Positions 41,200-54,176 of a stretch of 64,000 nucleotides of DNA are shown one piece after another (position 1 is the stretch's first letter; each line of letters begins with the position of its first letter). The DNA is from Stichopus chloronotus (lineage: Eukaryota > Echinodermata > Holothuroidea > Aspidochirotida > Stichopodidae), in NCBI GenBank assembly GCA_021234535.1, contig CM037843.1, positions 2,062,021-2,126,020 on the forward strand, given 5' to 3'. The position numbers and the translations under genes were made by a program. The notes beneath the pieces were generated by a model. It searched no databases. It was not told the DNA's origin and was given only the letters and a program-made list of their open reading frames with translations.

Positions 41200-42803
41200 T
41201 CACTTTCAAAGAAAAGCAAAGACTTCGTGCAATAATTTGCCACTGTTACTTGGCATTTTAGTAACGTTGAGGCAACTGAAAAACTTTCTTGACGAGGGAA
41301 ATATTTTTAAAAACAGCAGTACTTTAAGTTAGGAACAATGTATCGGTATGTGGTTTGAAATGCATGCAGAGAACCTATTCTCTTTAAAACCAACAGCCAT
41401 TCAATTGTCAGTAAAATATGGCTTTAAATCATGGCTGCTCAAAATAATCTTGCTTTCATTTGTGAGTCGTGCCATCGTTATGTTGGACTGGCTTTCGTTG
41501 ACCTACTTAATGGTTATTTTATAAGAGATAATTTAGATACTTTTAAGATATCCCTGCCTATTGCAATGACAAATGGTCCAGTTAGCAACATATAAAGACG
41601 TATATCTTTCATACAAGAATCATAACTTGTATTTACTCCAATGTGTTCATTGTTTCATTTTTACGTCATAATGCAAAGCGTTCTCGACATTTTCATATTT
41701 CCATACTTCCATATTTCCAAGTAAATCTTTTGAAAAAAGAACCACACAAGCTATCATTGAATATCGTAAACTGCCCAAAATGGAATGAATTTTAAAAATG
41801 CAATCATCTTCATGAGACGACTTCGTTGAACAATATATATAGAGCGGAGGTAGTCTAGATAAATTTGGACGGAGACTCGCCATTCAGAGACCTATTGACC
41901 TCAATCATTCGTGATATACTGGAATAATATGATCTTGTTTACCTCTGCTTTTACGTTATTGGATTTACCTTTCAACTACAGTTTGTTTTTATTCCAAGAA
42001 TGCTTTTGCCACAGTTTGTCAGACTTTGAGATGTTTGCTTCGAGGGGTTAACGAACAAGTAGACTAAAGTTGACGTAACGTCACGGTTACTTTCTTTTTC
42101 CTGTCTCAAATTCAATTACGAGACAGAAAATTGAATGAAGGGCAAAGTATTCGTTACGGTCAAGAGGTTATAGGCAGACGCCGTCCAGCACTATCCGTAA
42201 ATAGGTCTGTAATGTGTGCACTAAGTATTGCTCTATCGGTATATAGACCTATAATGTGTACACTATGTAGGAAATATAACTAAATGGGCATAAGAAAAGA
42301 AATGATGACAAATATTCGTACACTGTATTAATGGTATGTTCGCACGTTATGTTGGGCGATATTCCGTTTACACTTAAAACCACAGAGTAACATCGGGTCT
42401 CGTTTTGAGAGGAGAAGGAAGTTGGTTTAGTGAGATTAAAGAAACATTAGAAGGTTTCATGTATCTGATGACTACTGCCGATTAAACATGCCAGATGTGA
42501 ACAGCTTGTATTGAACATGAGTCACATGTAACTCTAAAATATTTAATGTTTTAACCGCGTAAAACGCATTTGCCCGAGATGCATGCAGCCTTGCGGGCCA
42601 TGTCCAGCTACGCACGATAAAGTTTCCACAAATAAAGTTTCCTCGAATTTCTAGATACGTTAATAACATCTAAATATCCGAAGGCTTTGGAATAAATTAC
42701 AAAAAGGCACAAAATCTATAACCCAGAGACACGCTAGTCTCAACCTGCGGAGGGAAGGGGTGGGCGCATATATATATACATATATATATATATATACACA
42801 CAC

Positions 42804-42835
<32 letters not shown>

Positions 42836-45800
42836 GTATATTTGCCTTTTCTTCTTGTCACCGCCATGCGTCACAAATCAAATTGGCGACGATAGTATAA
42901 TAGCACAGGACAGATGAGACGCTCTAACACTCCCTGGGTAATACTGCTAAATGATTGGCGAAATTAATAGATGACCGTCTCAAAATGGCCCGTGGGCATC
43001 AGCTGAGGGTATCTATCATTTTTGTATCCTTCTATTTCTGCTTTCATTGCTCTTGTATCGGATGGTTACCAATCCTCTTCAGACGAGAGCGAGAGAAAGA
43101 GATAGAGAGATATCGCGACCTGCCAAGCCTCTTCGCAATTTAGATCTTCTGTAGTTTATCGAATTACCATTTCTCAAAAGTCAGAATTTGACTCAAAGAT
43201 ATACTTAACACTAGTAATTCTTAACAAAAATGAAGTAATTGGATTATCTTTGACTCCGGAACGAAAGACGAGATGATACTGGCAATTTTTTTTTCACTAA
43301 AAATCTTACCATGCTTTTTTTCCATTACTTAAAAGTGAACGGATGGTATTATTTCTTTATGTAATCTCTCCGTGTTTAGATTTAAGATATGGGTTGGTTG
43401 TTTTCGAAATCTTATCCACTTGAAGTTCACTTCAAGATATATCAAACATCTTCTAAATTTTCTCCATCCTTAAAACTTTAAGTGCCTTATTTTACATTTT
43501 TTGTTCTAGATTTATAAGATGAAACGAATGACACTGTAGGTTAATGTTTGATAAAAGTGCACCAACCTGACAAGAGAAACACACTCTTGGCAAGCTAACG
43601 GTTACTTTGCCTTAATTATTTAGATTTTGTTAGATTCATTACGATGTAAATGCCGTCGTTCATTTAATACCGTCAGTCTTCAATTTTCAGGGCCTAGATT
43701 AGTAATGGTATATAACGCCCATATTTACGTCTTACATGTAAAACAATGGTTATGGCGACCCTAACAAAATAACGATAAACGATATTAAGTGACATCATTA
43801 GGTGATCGATAAAAACAAAAATGACATCGTTAACAGCATTTAATCTGAGATACTGTGTAGTTTAAGGTAAATTTTAATATAAACGAGATTACTAGAAGGT
43901 TTTAATCCTGTTTATAATTTTTTTTTTTTCAAATAAATGACCGAAGTTAGAAGGGTGATTAAAATAAAAAAAATGCAAACCACGCATTAGAGTAATCTGG
44001 GTTATTAAGACATAAAATTGTTTTCTTCCCTATTTTGGAATGAAGCAATACCTATATGAGACCGATAAGTGTCAACTATGAACTCTTTTTTATTATCCGT
44101 ATAGTAACACCGTTACAACAAAGATGAGAAGCAGCTGAGGACCAGGGTATGCACAGTGTGAATTATTTACGACCTAAACACTGATCCATTGATTTTAGGG
44201 TCCAATAGAGGATACTATTAATATTATGACATTTTACTCAGGAACAGTTGGATAATAAATCTCAGTTAATGATTCGATTCTCGGTCTATTACAGTAGTTA
44301 AATGTCTCCCGTTTTTGTCGCAATCTACAACAGTACATTCGTTAATCTGTTTTTGTTTTGTTAACTTGTCATATTTTTGGAGTAATTATAACAATTCAAT
44401 GTTAATAAAGGTTACATAGATAAATATATAAGATAAGGTTGACTGTTCACCTTTTGAGATCTCAACCATAACGAATTATGTCCGACTTATCTCTTTGTAA
44501 AGTATTGCACGACTAACTCTTAGATCGATAAATATTCAGACCTTTGTAGGAATTATATTAATGTCATCTGTTTCTTCTGTTTTTTTTTCCATTTATATCT
44601 TTCTTTAGAAGCCGTTGAATGAATTAGATAGAATTACACGTTTATGTCGAAATGTTATCATCCACTAAAGTTTATTTATATATTGTATCTCTACTTCACT
44701 AATTGGATACTACGGTGACACCTGAAAAGCGTTCGTAAAATTGTTATTAATAAATTACACTTGCAAAAGATGCCTTCGCAAACGCTGTAGAGTTATATAT
44801 GCGCTCTTACTCTAAGGGTAAGCCATTCAAATTCCTCCGAGGTTAGTTTTAACTTTTCCTCACGTAGTATAACTATACCACTTGTGTTTTTGCTTCAGCG
44901 TCCAATAAACTCTGATTAAGAAAAGTTTACACAATTTTATTTCGTCATTGCTTTTTGATGATGACAATTAAGTTTTTTTAATAACATGTTTCCTTTTCCA
45001 ATTCTTTTCGTTTTTCTTCTTCAAAACCGTTTTCATTAAGATTGATTGACATGCAATGAAGAATTTCAGCGATGTAAAATAATCGTTAACTATTACCTAA
45101 TTACATATTAAACTCTTATAGAACAATTTACTTTGTGTGTGATTGAGTGTATTTTAGTTTTTGGAAGGGATTTTCGTTGTAGTGTTAAAGTTGTATACTG
45201 CTTACAACAACAGCTCACCCAGCAATTTCTCAATGTATATATGTATATATGTGTGCGTGTGTATATCCCATTTTACATTCTCTTTAATCACATGATGTTA
45301 ATTTTGTATTTTAAGTGCTGGTACCGTCTTTGAATGATGTATCTGTCTGAGTTAATTACCTTTTCGTTTAACGTCGTATAGCCTGCATGGGTCACGTGAT
45401 TTAAATGATTCCACTTTCACGCGCGGTTTTGTTAACAGGTATCGATCACTCGGTAATTCCATTCAGCGAGTGGCGGAGCACATACAGAAAAAAATAAAAT
45501 AAAGTAATAATAATAATAATCGACAATATCGATCGGCGACCCTGGGGATTCATTGAGCATGGGAACAGAGACCATGGCGCCTGAGTTTTATAGCTGCTAT
45601 ACAGCATTAATATTATAATCATATTAATCTTTTTTGCTTTATCTGCAGTTGAATTACGACTGTGACAGCTTCCACCATTAACTTCAAGGACAAAACCGCA
45701 AAACCAATCTTCTTTCATCAGCTGTTCTAACAACCAGATTTCTTGGAATTGAAATGTTATAGTTGTATAATTGTTGCGAATATTTGAAAATGACGCTCTA

Positions 45801-47248
45801 ATGACATTAGGACACCCTAACCATATACTTCAGAAAAAAAAACAGACTCTAAAATAAAAATTTATACATTTAGAGGTAGCTATCCCCGAACAATTGTGAA
45901 AAACAAAATATATGTTTTTTCCTCAGATTAGGTTTGTTAATTTGTTACCGGTGATTTGCATTTCACATGTTATTATAAACAAAACAACCCAATTTACTTT
46001 AAGCTGAATCCAACGAAATACAAAGACATTTGAAAACAAAATTGCTCGAGTGTCCCATTGTTATGCGGTTCTTTTCCTTCATCTAGCTCTGCCGAAGATT
46101 TTCTGCCTATTTCGTTCAATTCATTATACCATTTATTAATTTAAAAATCCCTAACAGATTATTTAACACTATATTCAAATATACGTCTTGGAAGCCTTAC
46201 TGTGTAAAACGATGCCAAAAAATTTCTTGATTGTGTCCTTTTCACTGTAGACAGATTTTACAGTATTATACTTTTATAATTACTCTCCTTTTCCTTTTTT
46301 ATGTCAGATAAAATGTTCTCACTATTCACAATATTCTTCTTCTCTTCCCTTTTCATATTGAATTTATAACTATCGCAGACAGATAAAGATTGGCGGGGAT
46401 AAGTTTACCGCTAATCTCGTTATTGGTGTAAAGCAAACCTCAAAACGGCTGGACGGGAGACTAACTGTCGAATACTGGTCTCTTTATATACGAGCCGTCT
46501 GTCGTGGGAAATTTTCAAATTAACATCGACATTTCGTCGGTAAAGAGAGTTGCAGCGCCAGCCAAACGCAATCATTGCTTATCTCACTCATCTCTCGTCC
46601 CTTTGACGAGTCGAGCGGATTGTCAGGCATATGTTTGGTCCGTTTCACTTATCTTAAATCCGATTGGACAAAGTTATACGTTCAAGCTTTAAACTGTTGG
46701 ATGAAGGAACAGATCGTTTTTTTTTTCTTTGTTGAGAGGTATATTTGTTTGACACATCTGTATCGCGTTGGATTTTAGAAGCTTTTCGTTCTTGCTGGGA
46801 ATGAGACGGTGTCGTCTGTCGTAATTTTACTGACGCTGAAACTTGTACTTATTCGAAGAGTCATCTTTATTTCAAAAGTTGGCCTTCCTTAGTGGGAAGA
46901 ACTTTTCGTTCGTTTGAGTACTTTGGTTGTGTTTAACAACATTGGTATCTGTATTCATCTTCCACTAACAGGGAAAATAGTTTGTTTTGAACTTTCTCTA
47001 ACATATATCACACTCGATCTGAAAGTGACACGTAAAACTTTGGAGAAAAAAGATATAACAAAAATACAATCTGTGAATGATGTAGTTAAACAACAACAAT
47101 CAACATTCGAAAAACAGAAATTATTTGTACGATCAATAGTCCATTGAAACATATAATGTTCCGTATTTAGGGCTGTTCAAATTTGCTGAAGATCTAGGTG
47201 GGCATAAACAAAACGGAAACAAAACTGTATTGAATATATTCCAACAAT
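41200..47248. other. No gene seen; presumed upstream region of the GPCR exon at its right end
   Basis: AT-rich, with a TA microsatellite at 42.8 kb. No core promoter element could be assigned with confidence in the few hundred bases before 47,249. Confidence 0.5.
42766..42842 (+). repeat. Interrupted (TA)n microsatellite
   Basis: TA runs are interrupted by ACACACACA and GTA. Confidence 0.95.
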
Positions 47249-47685
47249 ATGGCGAGTTCAACAGCTTACCCTTACCCAGTTGAAGGGAGTGCTACAGAAT
47301 ATCTCCAACTGGACAACGGTACCCAAGCTGCCGATGTGCCTAGATGGGATACCTACAACGATTTAACTCAGATTGCCTCTGTCTACTATACATTCTTAAT
47401 TATATCGGTGATGGTGATTGTAGTTGGTTTGATTGGAAACCTTATGGTCATTACAGTGATCCTCAAGCACCGTTCCATGAGGACCACCACTAACTATTAC
47501 ATATTCAGTTTGGCTGTCAGCGATCTCTTCATCACTGCCATTGCAATGCCCTTCAAGATAATATCCCTGATGGCTGACGCGGAAAGGTTACTCCTCAACA
47601 ACGTTATCTGCTGCATCATGGAGTTCATAATGCCTTTCGTTGTCTTTACCAGTGTCTGGACGTTGGTGGCTATCTCACTAGATAG
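47249..47685 (+). CDS. Class A (rhodopsin-family) GPCR, first coding exon, TM1 to TM3
   Basis: The exon encodes the N-terminal 145 residues plus two bases of codon 146 of a seven-transmembrane receptor of the plasma membrane. Visible landmarks: a short extracellular N-terminus with a glycosylation sequon (N23-G-T), TM1 at about residues 43-72 with the GN pair (N64, position 1.50), the intracellular KHRSMRT loop, TM2 with LAVSD (D92, 2.50) and P101, adjacent cysteines C121/C122 where the conserved TM3 disulfide Cys is expected, and TM3 ending LVAISLDR. The Arg codon of DRY is split by a strong donor (AG/GTGAGT at 47,686), so reading past it gives only one more residue and a stop in the intron. 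The start ATG has A at -3 and G at +4. The usual ECL1 W-x-F-G motif is absent. The style resembles peptide-type orphan receptors, but the ligand cannot be named. TM4-TM7 are not found in the window, so the gene is incomplete here. Confidence 0.9.
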
Positions 47686-48539
47686 GTGAGTCAATTTACA
47701 CATATGTAAAGACTGTAGTGTAAAAGAGAAGGGGGAGGGTGTTTTTTGTGGGGGGGGGGGGGCAACACTCTTATCATATCACTTCCATGTACTCTCCCTT
47801 TCTTAGACCCCAAAATGCATCAACGTTGTTTAATAGCTTTCTAGGGACAAGCCCCGAGCTTTCGTATTTCGAAATAATGTGAAATAAAGTAATAGGCCTA
47901 CTATATAAATGCTATCATCTATGTGGCACAATATAAAGGTTCACATTACCTTACATGAGCATAAAATATATACGGATCGCACATATACGGAAAAATCTCC
48001 TTACCCCTTTACAGTACTAAGCAAAGGTCTTGCAATTCATTCAAGAAAGCCCTTGAAAGTTATGGTATGTCCAACCAAGGACGTCAATCCAAATTAAAAT
48101 GTGGGGGGGGGGGGGGCATATGTAACTTGACTGAAAGGTTTGAATGGTTAAAGCTGCCCCATCAGGGGTCTACTCACTGTACTTTTTGATGGCTTTGGGT
48201 ATATTGGACAGATCCAATAGGTTTTCCCTTGGGATCTGGGGTAACGTCCAATAATGTAATCAGAAGAAAAAGCCAGGAAGCTATGAGGTATTTGCAGAAT
48301 TGTGAGCATTTTAAAGAAGGATTCTGTATCTTTGAAGGATTCTGTATCTTCGAATGGTATTGGAACTGGTCAGACATTGCATATGCCTATGTTAAGACAA
48401 ATGATCAATTTGATGATTGACAGGGGGGCCCCTCGCAGGGTCTAGTGATTGACGGCACATATCTTGTGAAAGTCTATAAAAGGTCAATTCAGGGGCGCGT
48501 ATCCAGGGAATTTAACAGGGGCCGGAGGCTGGCCTAAGG
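47686..48539 (+). other. Start of the intron after the GPCR exon
   Basis: The donor GTGAGT is at 47,686. The intron contains G-runs at about 47,750 and 48,103 and a direct repeat (AGGATTCTGTATCTT twice at about 48,320). The acceptor and next exon are not found, so the intron end is unknown. Confidence 0.6.
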
Positions 48540-48955
48540 GCATGTGTAACAGGACTATCTAAGAGGAGCGCCACCATGAGTTGGCGTGGATCGTGCAAGA
48601 AACTTTTGGACTTTTCAAACCTCTCAGATGGCCGGAAATGGCATTTCCCGGCCGTCCTAAGCTGCATATACCCAGCCTTGAAATAGGGATATCATGTCTG
48701 CAATTCTTCAATTCATGTAAAAATAAATAATCTATGAAAAACGGTACAGTAAAAACATATCAGATGGGGGTTAAGGAGATACAAGGATCACAATGAATTA
48801 CGCATCCTTTTTCATTTTCTTTGAGTGTTTTGCAAATATTTGCCGCTGAGCACATATGGCGTACGGACTCATGGATTTTTTTGTGGGGTGGAGGGGGTTT
48901 TTCCCGAATGTGTTTGCTACTAATTAATGAGCGGAAGTACTATGTAAGAGGAGGG
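48540..48955 (+). repeat. Copy of the 11.9-kb dispersed repeat, a little over one unit
   Basis: It starts GTAACAGGACTATCTAAGAG, contains CAGATGGCCGGAAATGGCAT, CAGCCTTGAAATAGGGATAT and the linker GGGGTGGAGGGGGTTTTTCCC, and ends as the next unit starts (ACTATGTAAGAG). This is the best evidence that the element was tandem before dispersal. Confidence 0.8.
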
Positions 48956-49146
48956 CTACAACGTTAGCTCGTCTATGAAAAATAAATATATGGGAATTTC
49001 CAGAAAGCGTCTCATCGAGAGTGGTTGAAAACCCTTTGCGAAATTTCGAAAACAAAGGCACAAGAACTGTAAACAGAAATTACCACACGATTGGAGGCAC
49101 AATTTTTGCTTATACGTCATCAATATAACATATGAAAAACGGTACA

Positions 49147-49227
<81 letters not shown>
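49147..49227 (+). repeat. (TA)n microsatellite
   Basis: About 80 bp of pure TA, directly downstream of the dispersed repeat copy at 48.5-48.9 kb. Confidence 0.97.
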
Positions 49228-49914
49228 ACCCTGGATGGTCACTTTGGTAGACACCGTATAAAATGGTCACTTTCGTGTACACAACTGTTATATAGATATA
49301 TAGTCGTAATTAGGTGTGTTGGATAAAGGTTAAGTCGTGTGAAACCATGCTGGACTACTTCCCTTATGCTACTTATACATGTTTTCTTCATTCCATGGAA
49401 CGTCTGAGATATACGCTTTTTGCCTCCATTTTCGTGTCGCCTAAAAGTTTTTTATCTAAATGTGGTACCATAGGAGTACATCGTATACGTGTACCTAAGG
49501 TCACCCTCAATGAAAGTGCTCTTGTCTACCAGTTTTATGCCACCTTTGGTGAACATATATGTATATATTCAATGTATCTATGTATATCTACCTAGGGACA
49601 CATGTAAAGCCACTGCTAGAGTGCCTTTGCATATTTTTCACGTCTAGGAAGCAACAGTCCCGTTCGTAACATATGAACAAACCGCACAACAATAATGAGA
49701 ACATTTACTGCAAATAGCGATGCATGGTCGGTTATTTTTAATAACAGTTCAGTTGTTCGTCAAATTGCCCTAGCCTAGTCCAGGATAGCTTGAGACCATT
49801 CTTTTTATCAGTCGTACCGGACGCGTTTGTACAGTCTACTTGAATTACCAGTTTTTGTAAGGGATACGTGTGACATCCCTATCTTTCTTAAACGGAAACC
49901 GTAACATCTCCTTG

Positions 49915-49940
49915 ACTAGTTGCCGAAGGCGGCAAGTAGT
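49915..49940. repeat. Short hairpin-forming inverted repeat
   Basis: ACTAGTTGCCG and CGGCAAGTAGT, one mismatch, are separated by about 4 bases. It is followed by a TG-rich tract. It may mark the edge of an interspersed repeat. Confidence 0.6.
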
Positions 49941-50568
49941 CTGGTGTGTGTATGTGTGCATATATGTGACGAAAACCTGCATAGGCATAGCCTGTACGTA
50001 ACATAACAAGAACATGAAATCCTAATTCAAAAGGGAGAAATACAACCTAAACATAACTGTCCTTGCCTCCCTGACAAAGCTTCACGCACTTCGGCGCATC
50101 TAGGGTTGCTTCAGATCAACTACCTATATTCGTCAGGATTAATGTCATAAGCTGTGATCTCTTTCCACTGTGAAGCTTGCTTTGATTCCAAATCCAAGCC
50201 TAGCTTTCTGCCAGGTGCTGACAATACCTGTGGGCTGTGCTAGCCTGCACTAGCAGAACAAGTACTGTAATGGTAAGAAACGATGTTCAAAATCTTCTTT
50301 TAACAGTCAGCAGTGTCAGCAGCTGCTGACAGGGCTCCCCATCTTTTTTTAATTTGGCCCCTTGTTGTTTCGAGTCGCTTCTACAGTCTTACCCCAGGAC
50401 ATCAAATAAACGGCTTTGAGTGTGGAAACGCTTGCACTCCACTGAAAAGAATGACGTAGCGAAATTGAAACCAACTTTCTCTGCCACACCTTGGGGGAAA
50501 GGTTTGGGGCCCCTGTTTCCGGCTGCTGATAGGGCCCTTTCACTTAAATCCACTGTTGCCTCTGAACC

Positions 50569-50700
50569 AGGGTTTCCCAAACTTTTTTCTTGTGGCGATC
50601 CCTATTCAGGTAGACCCCCTTGTGGCGACCCCCTTTCAGCACCAGAGCGCGACCCAATTACGGGTCCCCATAATTTTACTCATGTATTCTATATACGGCA
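50569..50700 (+). mobile_element. hAT/Charlie-like left end, partner end not found
   Basis: The sequence CAGGGTTTCCCAAACTTTTT starts at about 50,569 and is followed by GTGGCGATCCC, GTGGCGACCCCC and GCGACCCAATTACGGGTC. This layout is typical of hAT/Charlie-type non-autonomous elements. No matching inverted end was seen before the next repeats, so the copy is truncated or has lost its right end. Confidence 0.5.
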
Positions 50701-50765
50701 CAACCAGACTTTTCATGTGAGGGGATGGAAGTGAGGGGGAAAGGGTTGAAGTTAGGGGCTGCAGT

Positions 50766-50830
50766 AATAACTTCATCTAAGCGAAGCATCACCATCAGTT
50801 AGCCTGGGCACGTAGCGTACAGAGACAATA
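50766..50830 (+). repeat. Partial copy of the 11.9-kb dispersed repeat
   Basis: The words AACTTCATCTAAGCGAAGCA and TCACCATCAGTTAG match the start of the unit at 11,871. The 140-codon minus-strand ORF above it overlaps this repeat at its 3' end. Confidence 0.55.
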
Positions 50831-52118
50831 CTTTCATAAAAATACTTCTGTAGGAAATAGCACTTCCAAGTCTCACTGCGGGCCATGTAAATTTCAGCTA
50901 AATATTTGTTATTTTTTAGAACACACCGGTTTGGAAATTTACAATTGCAATATACTTCTAACATTTTATTGTAGAATCCAAATTCAAGGAATTTGTTCCC
51001 ATATTGTCGTTCGCGTGATGGCCTTGCCGTTTTCCTTTTACGAATTTGACGAATCGTCGAAATGTTATTTCCAACTGTAAAAAGACCCCGTGCTAAACAT
51101 CGAACAACGTTAGATGTACTATAGGCTACAATGAATGACACTCGTGTACGTCCACCAAGACCAGTTCTAATTATTGAACATATCTTTACAACCAACTGTA
51201 GTTGGTATGCGTATGTATGTATGTGAGAGTTGGGGGTTGGCCATTTTTGCTAGAGTATCATTAACCGGTAATGTTTTCGATATGTAGTGTTTAGCTAATT
51301 TGTACATGCAACAGACTGCATCAAATTAACAGATGTGATAATTGATATTTGGTATACTTTCCTTCATCTTTCCATTGTAGTATTTTTAAAACTTTTCAAA
51401 CTAGCTAGTCCGCGACCCCACGGAGGGGGGGGGGGGGAGAGCTGGGAATGGTTTCATGCAGATCACAGTTGTCATGTAGGTTTACCATATTAATTGCAAG
51501 TTCCCTATTGTTTTGGTAAAGCTCATATGGGGTCAGCAGAGGCCAAAAATCTTCTGCACCCGAACACGAAGTAGTGCTATATTGGCATGGTAGAGTAAGA
51601 AAATATTCTTCCTTCTTCTATAGTTTTTGTGCAGGTCACAGCAAAGGTCATTTGGGGTAAGCATTAGTAAATATCGAAAACATTGTAATCTGTACACCTT
51701 GAGATAAGTAGTTACTATAAATTTGGTATATGGTTTGTGTTCATCTTGTTAAGTAAAAGATCCCTTTTATTTTTGGTGTAGGTTTTCGAAAGATCACATG
51801 GGTCAGCAGAGAGCAAAATGTGTAGACCTCAAAAACCAGAATGTGGTGCTCATGGATTCATGAGAAAAATTACATCAAGGTGTGTGTAAAGTTGGAAACA
51901 CACTTCTTCAAAATAGTTTTGAAAGTTTTGTCTTTAAAGTTATATGAAGAACATCAGATTCTGTGTAATCCAAGGTGAAAGTGGAAACTAGGCAGTGGTC
52001 AAGGAGTTAAATGTAAGTCTGAAATTTCTCATCTGTATCCTTGTCTAGATTTTGTTGGTGTTCAACTATGTTATAAAATAACGCGAAGTCAGAACCCTAT
52101 TCAGTTGTCTGTAATATC

Positions 52119-53095
52119 CAGTGTTGTAATCGAGTCACTTGGTATCGAGTCTCAAGTCACCTCGAGTCACAAGGTGTCGAGTCTCGAGTCATGTCAAGTG
52201 TTTAGCAATTCTAGTCAAGTCAAGTCATGTCGAGTCGTTCCGAAGCTCGAGTCGAGTCACTTCGAGTCTCATTTAAAGTTCGAGTCACATCGAGTCACAA
52301 GGTGTCGAGTCTTGAGTCATGTCGAGTCTTTAGCACTTCTTGTCAAGTAAATCACTCTGAGTCACAGGATCTATTAATGTAGAATCACTCTGTGTCTCTG
52401 GTTTTGTTGGTTGAGTCAGCTGGAATACTTTGCTAAGCGTTCCTATCATCGATTAACTTAAACTGCAACTTTGTTTGCACCCTTTTGTTTGAAGATGGGG
52501 TTAAAACTTTCAAATATAATTTGTGGTATTACAGCTGTTTCTGTTAAGGTACTCAGTCTTTAAAAACCCAGTGAAACTACCGTTCACTGCACGTCAAGGG
52601 TAAAGCTGCCTTATAGCTGAGAAATTAAAAACGTAAAACATGTTTCCACTCGGCGGGGTGACCATGGCTTCACATGGAAACTAGTATGCATACAGGTATG
52701 TACGTACTGAACTTTTGTAATAGCAGATACATGCATGGAACTCATCGATCATCGGAAAAGCCAGTCACTTTGTTCGGGCCGCCGGTAAAAAAGAAGCGTA
52801 TGGTTCTGTTCTGTTTTAGACTATTGGAGCGTGACTCGAATCACATAAGAGATGACTCGAGTCAATTCGAGTCACGGTGGGCAAAGACTTGAGTCAATTC
52901 GAGTCTTTACGTTCTGTGACTCAAGTCATGTCGAGTCTTTGGAAATTTATGAGATGGTGACTCCAGTCAAGTCGAGTCTTTGGCAAGTGATGACTCGAGT
53001 CAAGTCGAGTCCTGTCAGTCTGTGACTCGAGTCAGACTCGAGTCTTTGAAATCGTGACTCGAGTCACGTCTTTGACTCGAGTCATTACAACACTG
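52119..53095. mobile_element. Non-autonomous hAT-type transposon with GAGTC-motif arms
   Basis: This 977-bp element has terminal inverted repeats CAGTGTTGTAAT / ATTACAACACTG and is flanked by a perfect 8-bp target-site duplication GTAATATC (52,111-52,118 and 53,096-53,103), the hAT signature. The left arm (to about 52,370) is packed with TCGAGTC / GAGTCAC words; the right arm (about 52,830-53,090) carries the inverted GACTCGAGTCA words. The central 450 bp is unrelated unique sequence. No transposase is encoded. The arms could be clustered transposase-binding sites. Confidence 0.9.
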
Positions 53096-54176
53096 GTAAT
53101 ATCTCATAATATTTTGTTGAATGGCCCTTTCTTTATGCAATGTTATATCATTGTTTGTGAAAGCTTTTTGAATTTGGGAGGAAGTGTCCCTTTCTGTGAA
53201 CAATTTTTGGAGGAATCTACTGGCATTTAAGTCATGTTATGGAGGATCACCATACCATTCTTTTCAAGGCAGCAATTTTCGAAAGTACACACTGTGAGAA
53301 GGGAGCATCAGTTCTTTTAGTTCATAGTGACCGTCCTGTCAAACTACCCACAAGGATGGTGAAATGCATGCCAACCTCAGAGTAACAGGCATAGGCAAAG
53401 TCTGGGATACAAAACCACCTGATTCTTTACAAGTTATAGTATTATTTGTTAGCAGATGAGGGAACTTAAGTTCCATGGCATGATTGTCTGTCTAAATGCC
53501 TTCCAAAACACATCACATGTTTCTGAGGTTACCAAGCAAAAAGAAAAAAAAATGAAAAAAAATAAAGAACCAGTACACAGTTGACCTGATAAATGAAAGA
53601 TCATGGTCATATTTCAAGAAATCTGCATAGCTACCATAGCCCTTCTTGTCAGTGGTGCTTTATATGTGACCTGCCCAGGATAACAGGCAAGAGGAAGTTT
53701 AAACCCAGACTAACATATGGTAATCTCTTACTAAGAATCAAGCAAGGATGAAACTGACTTAACACCTGTTCTATGTTACAAAAACACAGAAACAATGACG
53801 TTTATCACGTATGCTTAACAGACAGCAACCTTCTGGGACTGTAGCTAACCTACATACACAGTGGAAGGAACAATTATCATTTATTCTATGGTGAAAAAGT
53901 CAGTGCACAACAATGATACTCTCTTGCAATGGCTTTCAAGTGAGGTAAGATGGTTCAATGTGAACCCAATTCCAATGTTCTTTCCATATAGTTTGTAACT
54001 AGTACCGATAACTGAGCACCCTCATCATCTCAAAAAGGAATGATCGACTCATGTTTCATATTGGCTTTACATTTAAGAACAAAGATGCAACACATGTTGG
54101 TACAGGCACAGAGAACTTGAACTTATACTTCCCACCCAAGCATTTTCTTGTATGACTCATTCCTTTTTAACTTAAA

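Noticed and set aside
40941..41243. 100-codon minus-strand ORF overlapping the LINE
   Set aside because: Wrong frame of the reverse-transcriptase region.
48956..49326. ORFs over the 49.15-kb TA repeat
   Set aside because: They are repeat translations only.
50773..51195. 140-codon minus-strand ORF
   Set aside because: It matches no family I recognise, has no splice support, and its end overlaps a dispersed repeat copy.
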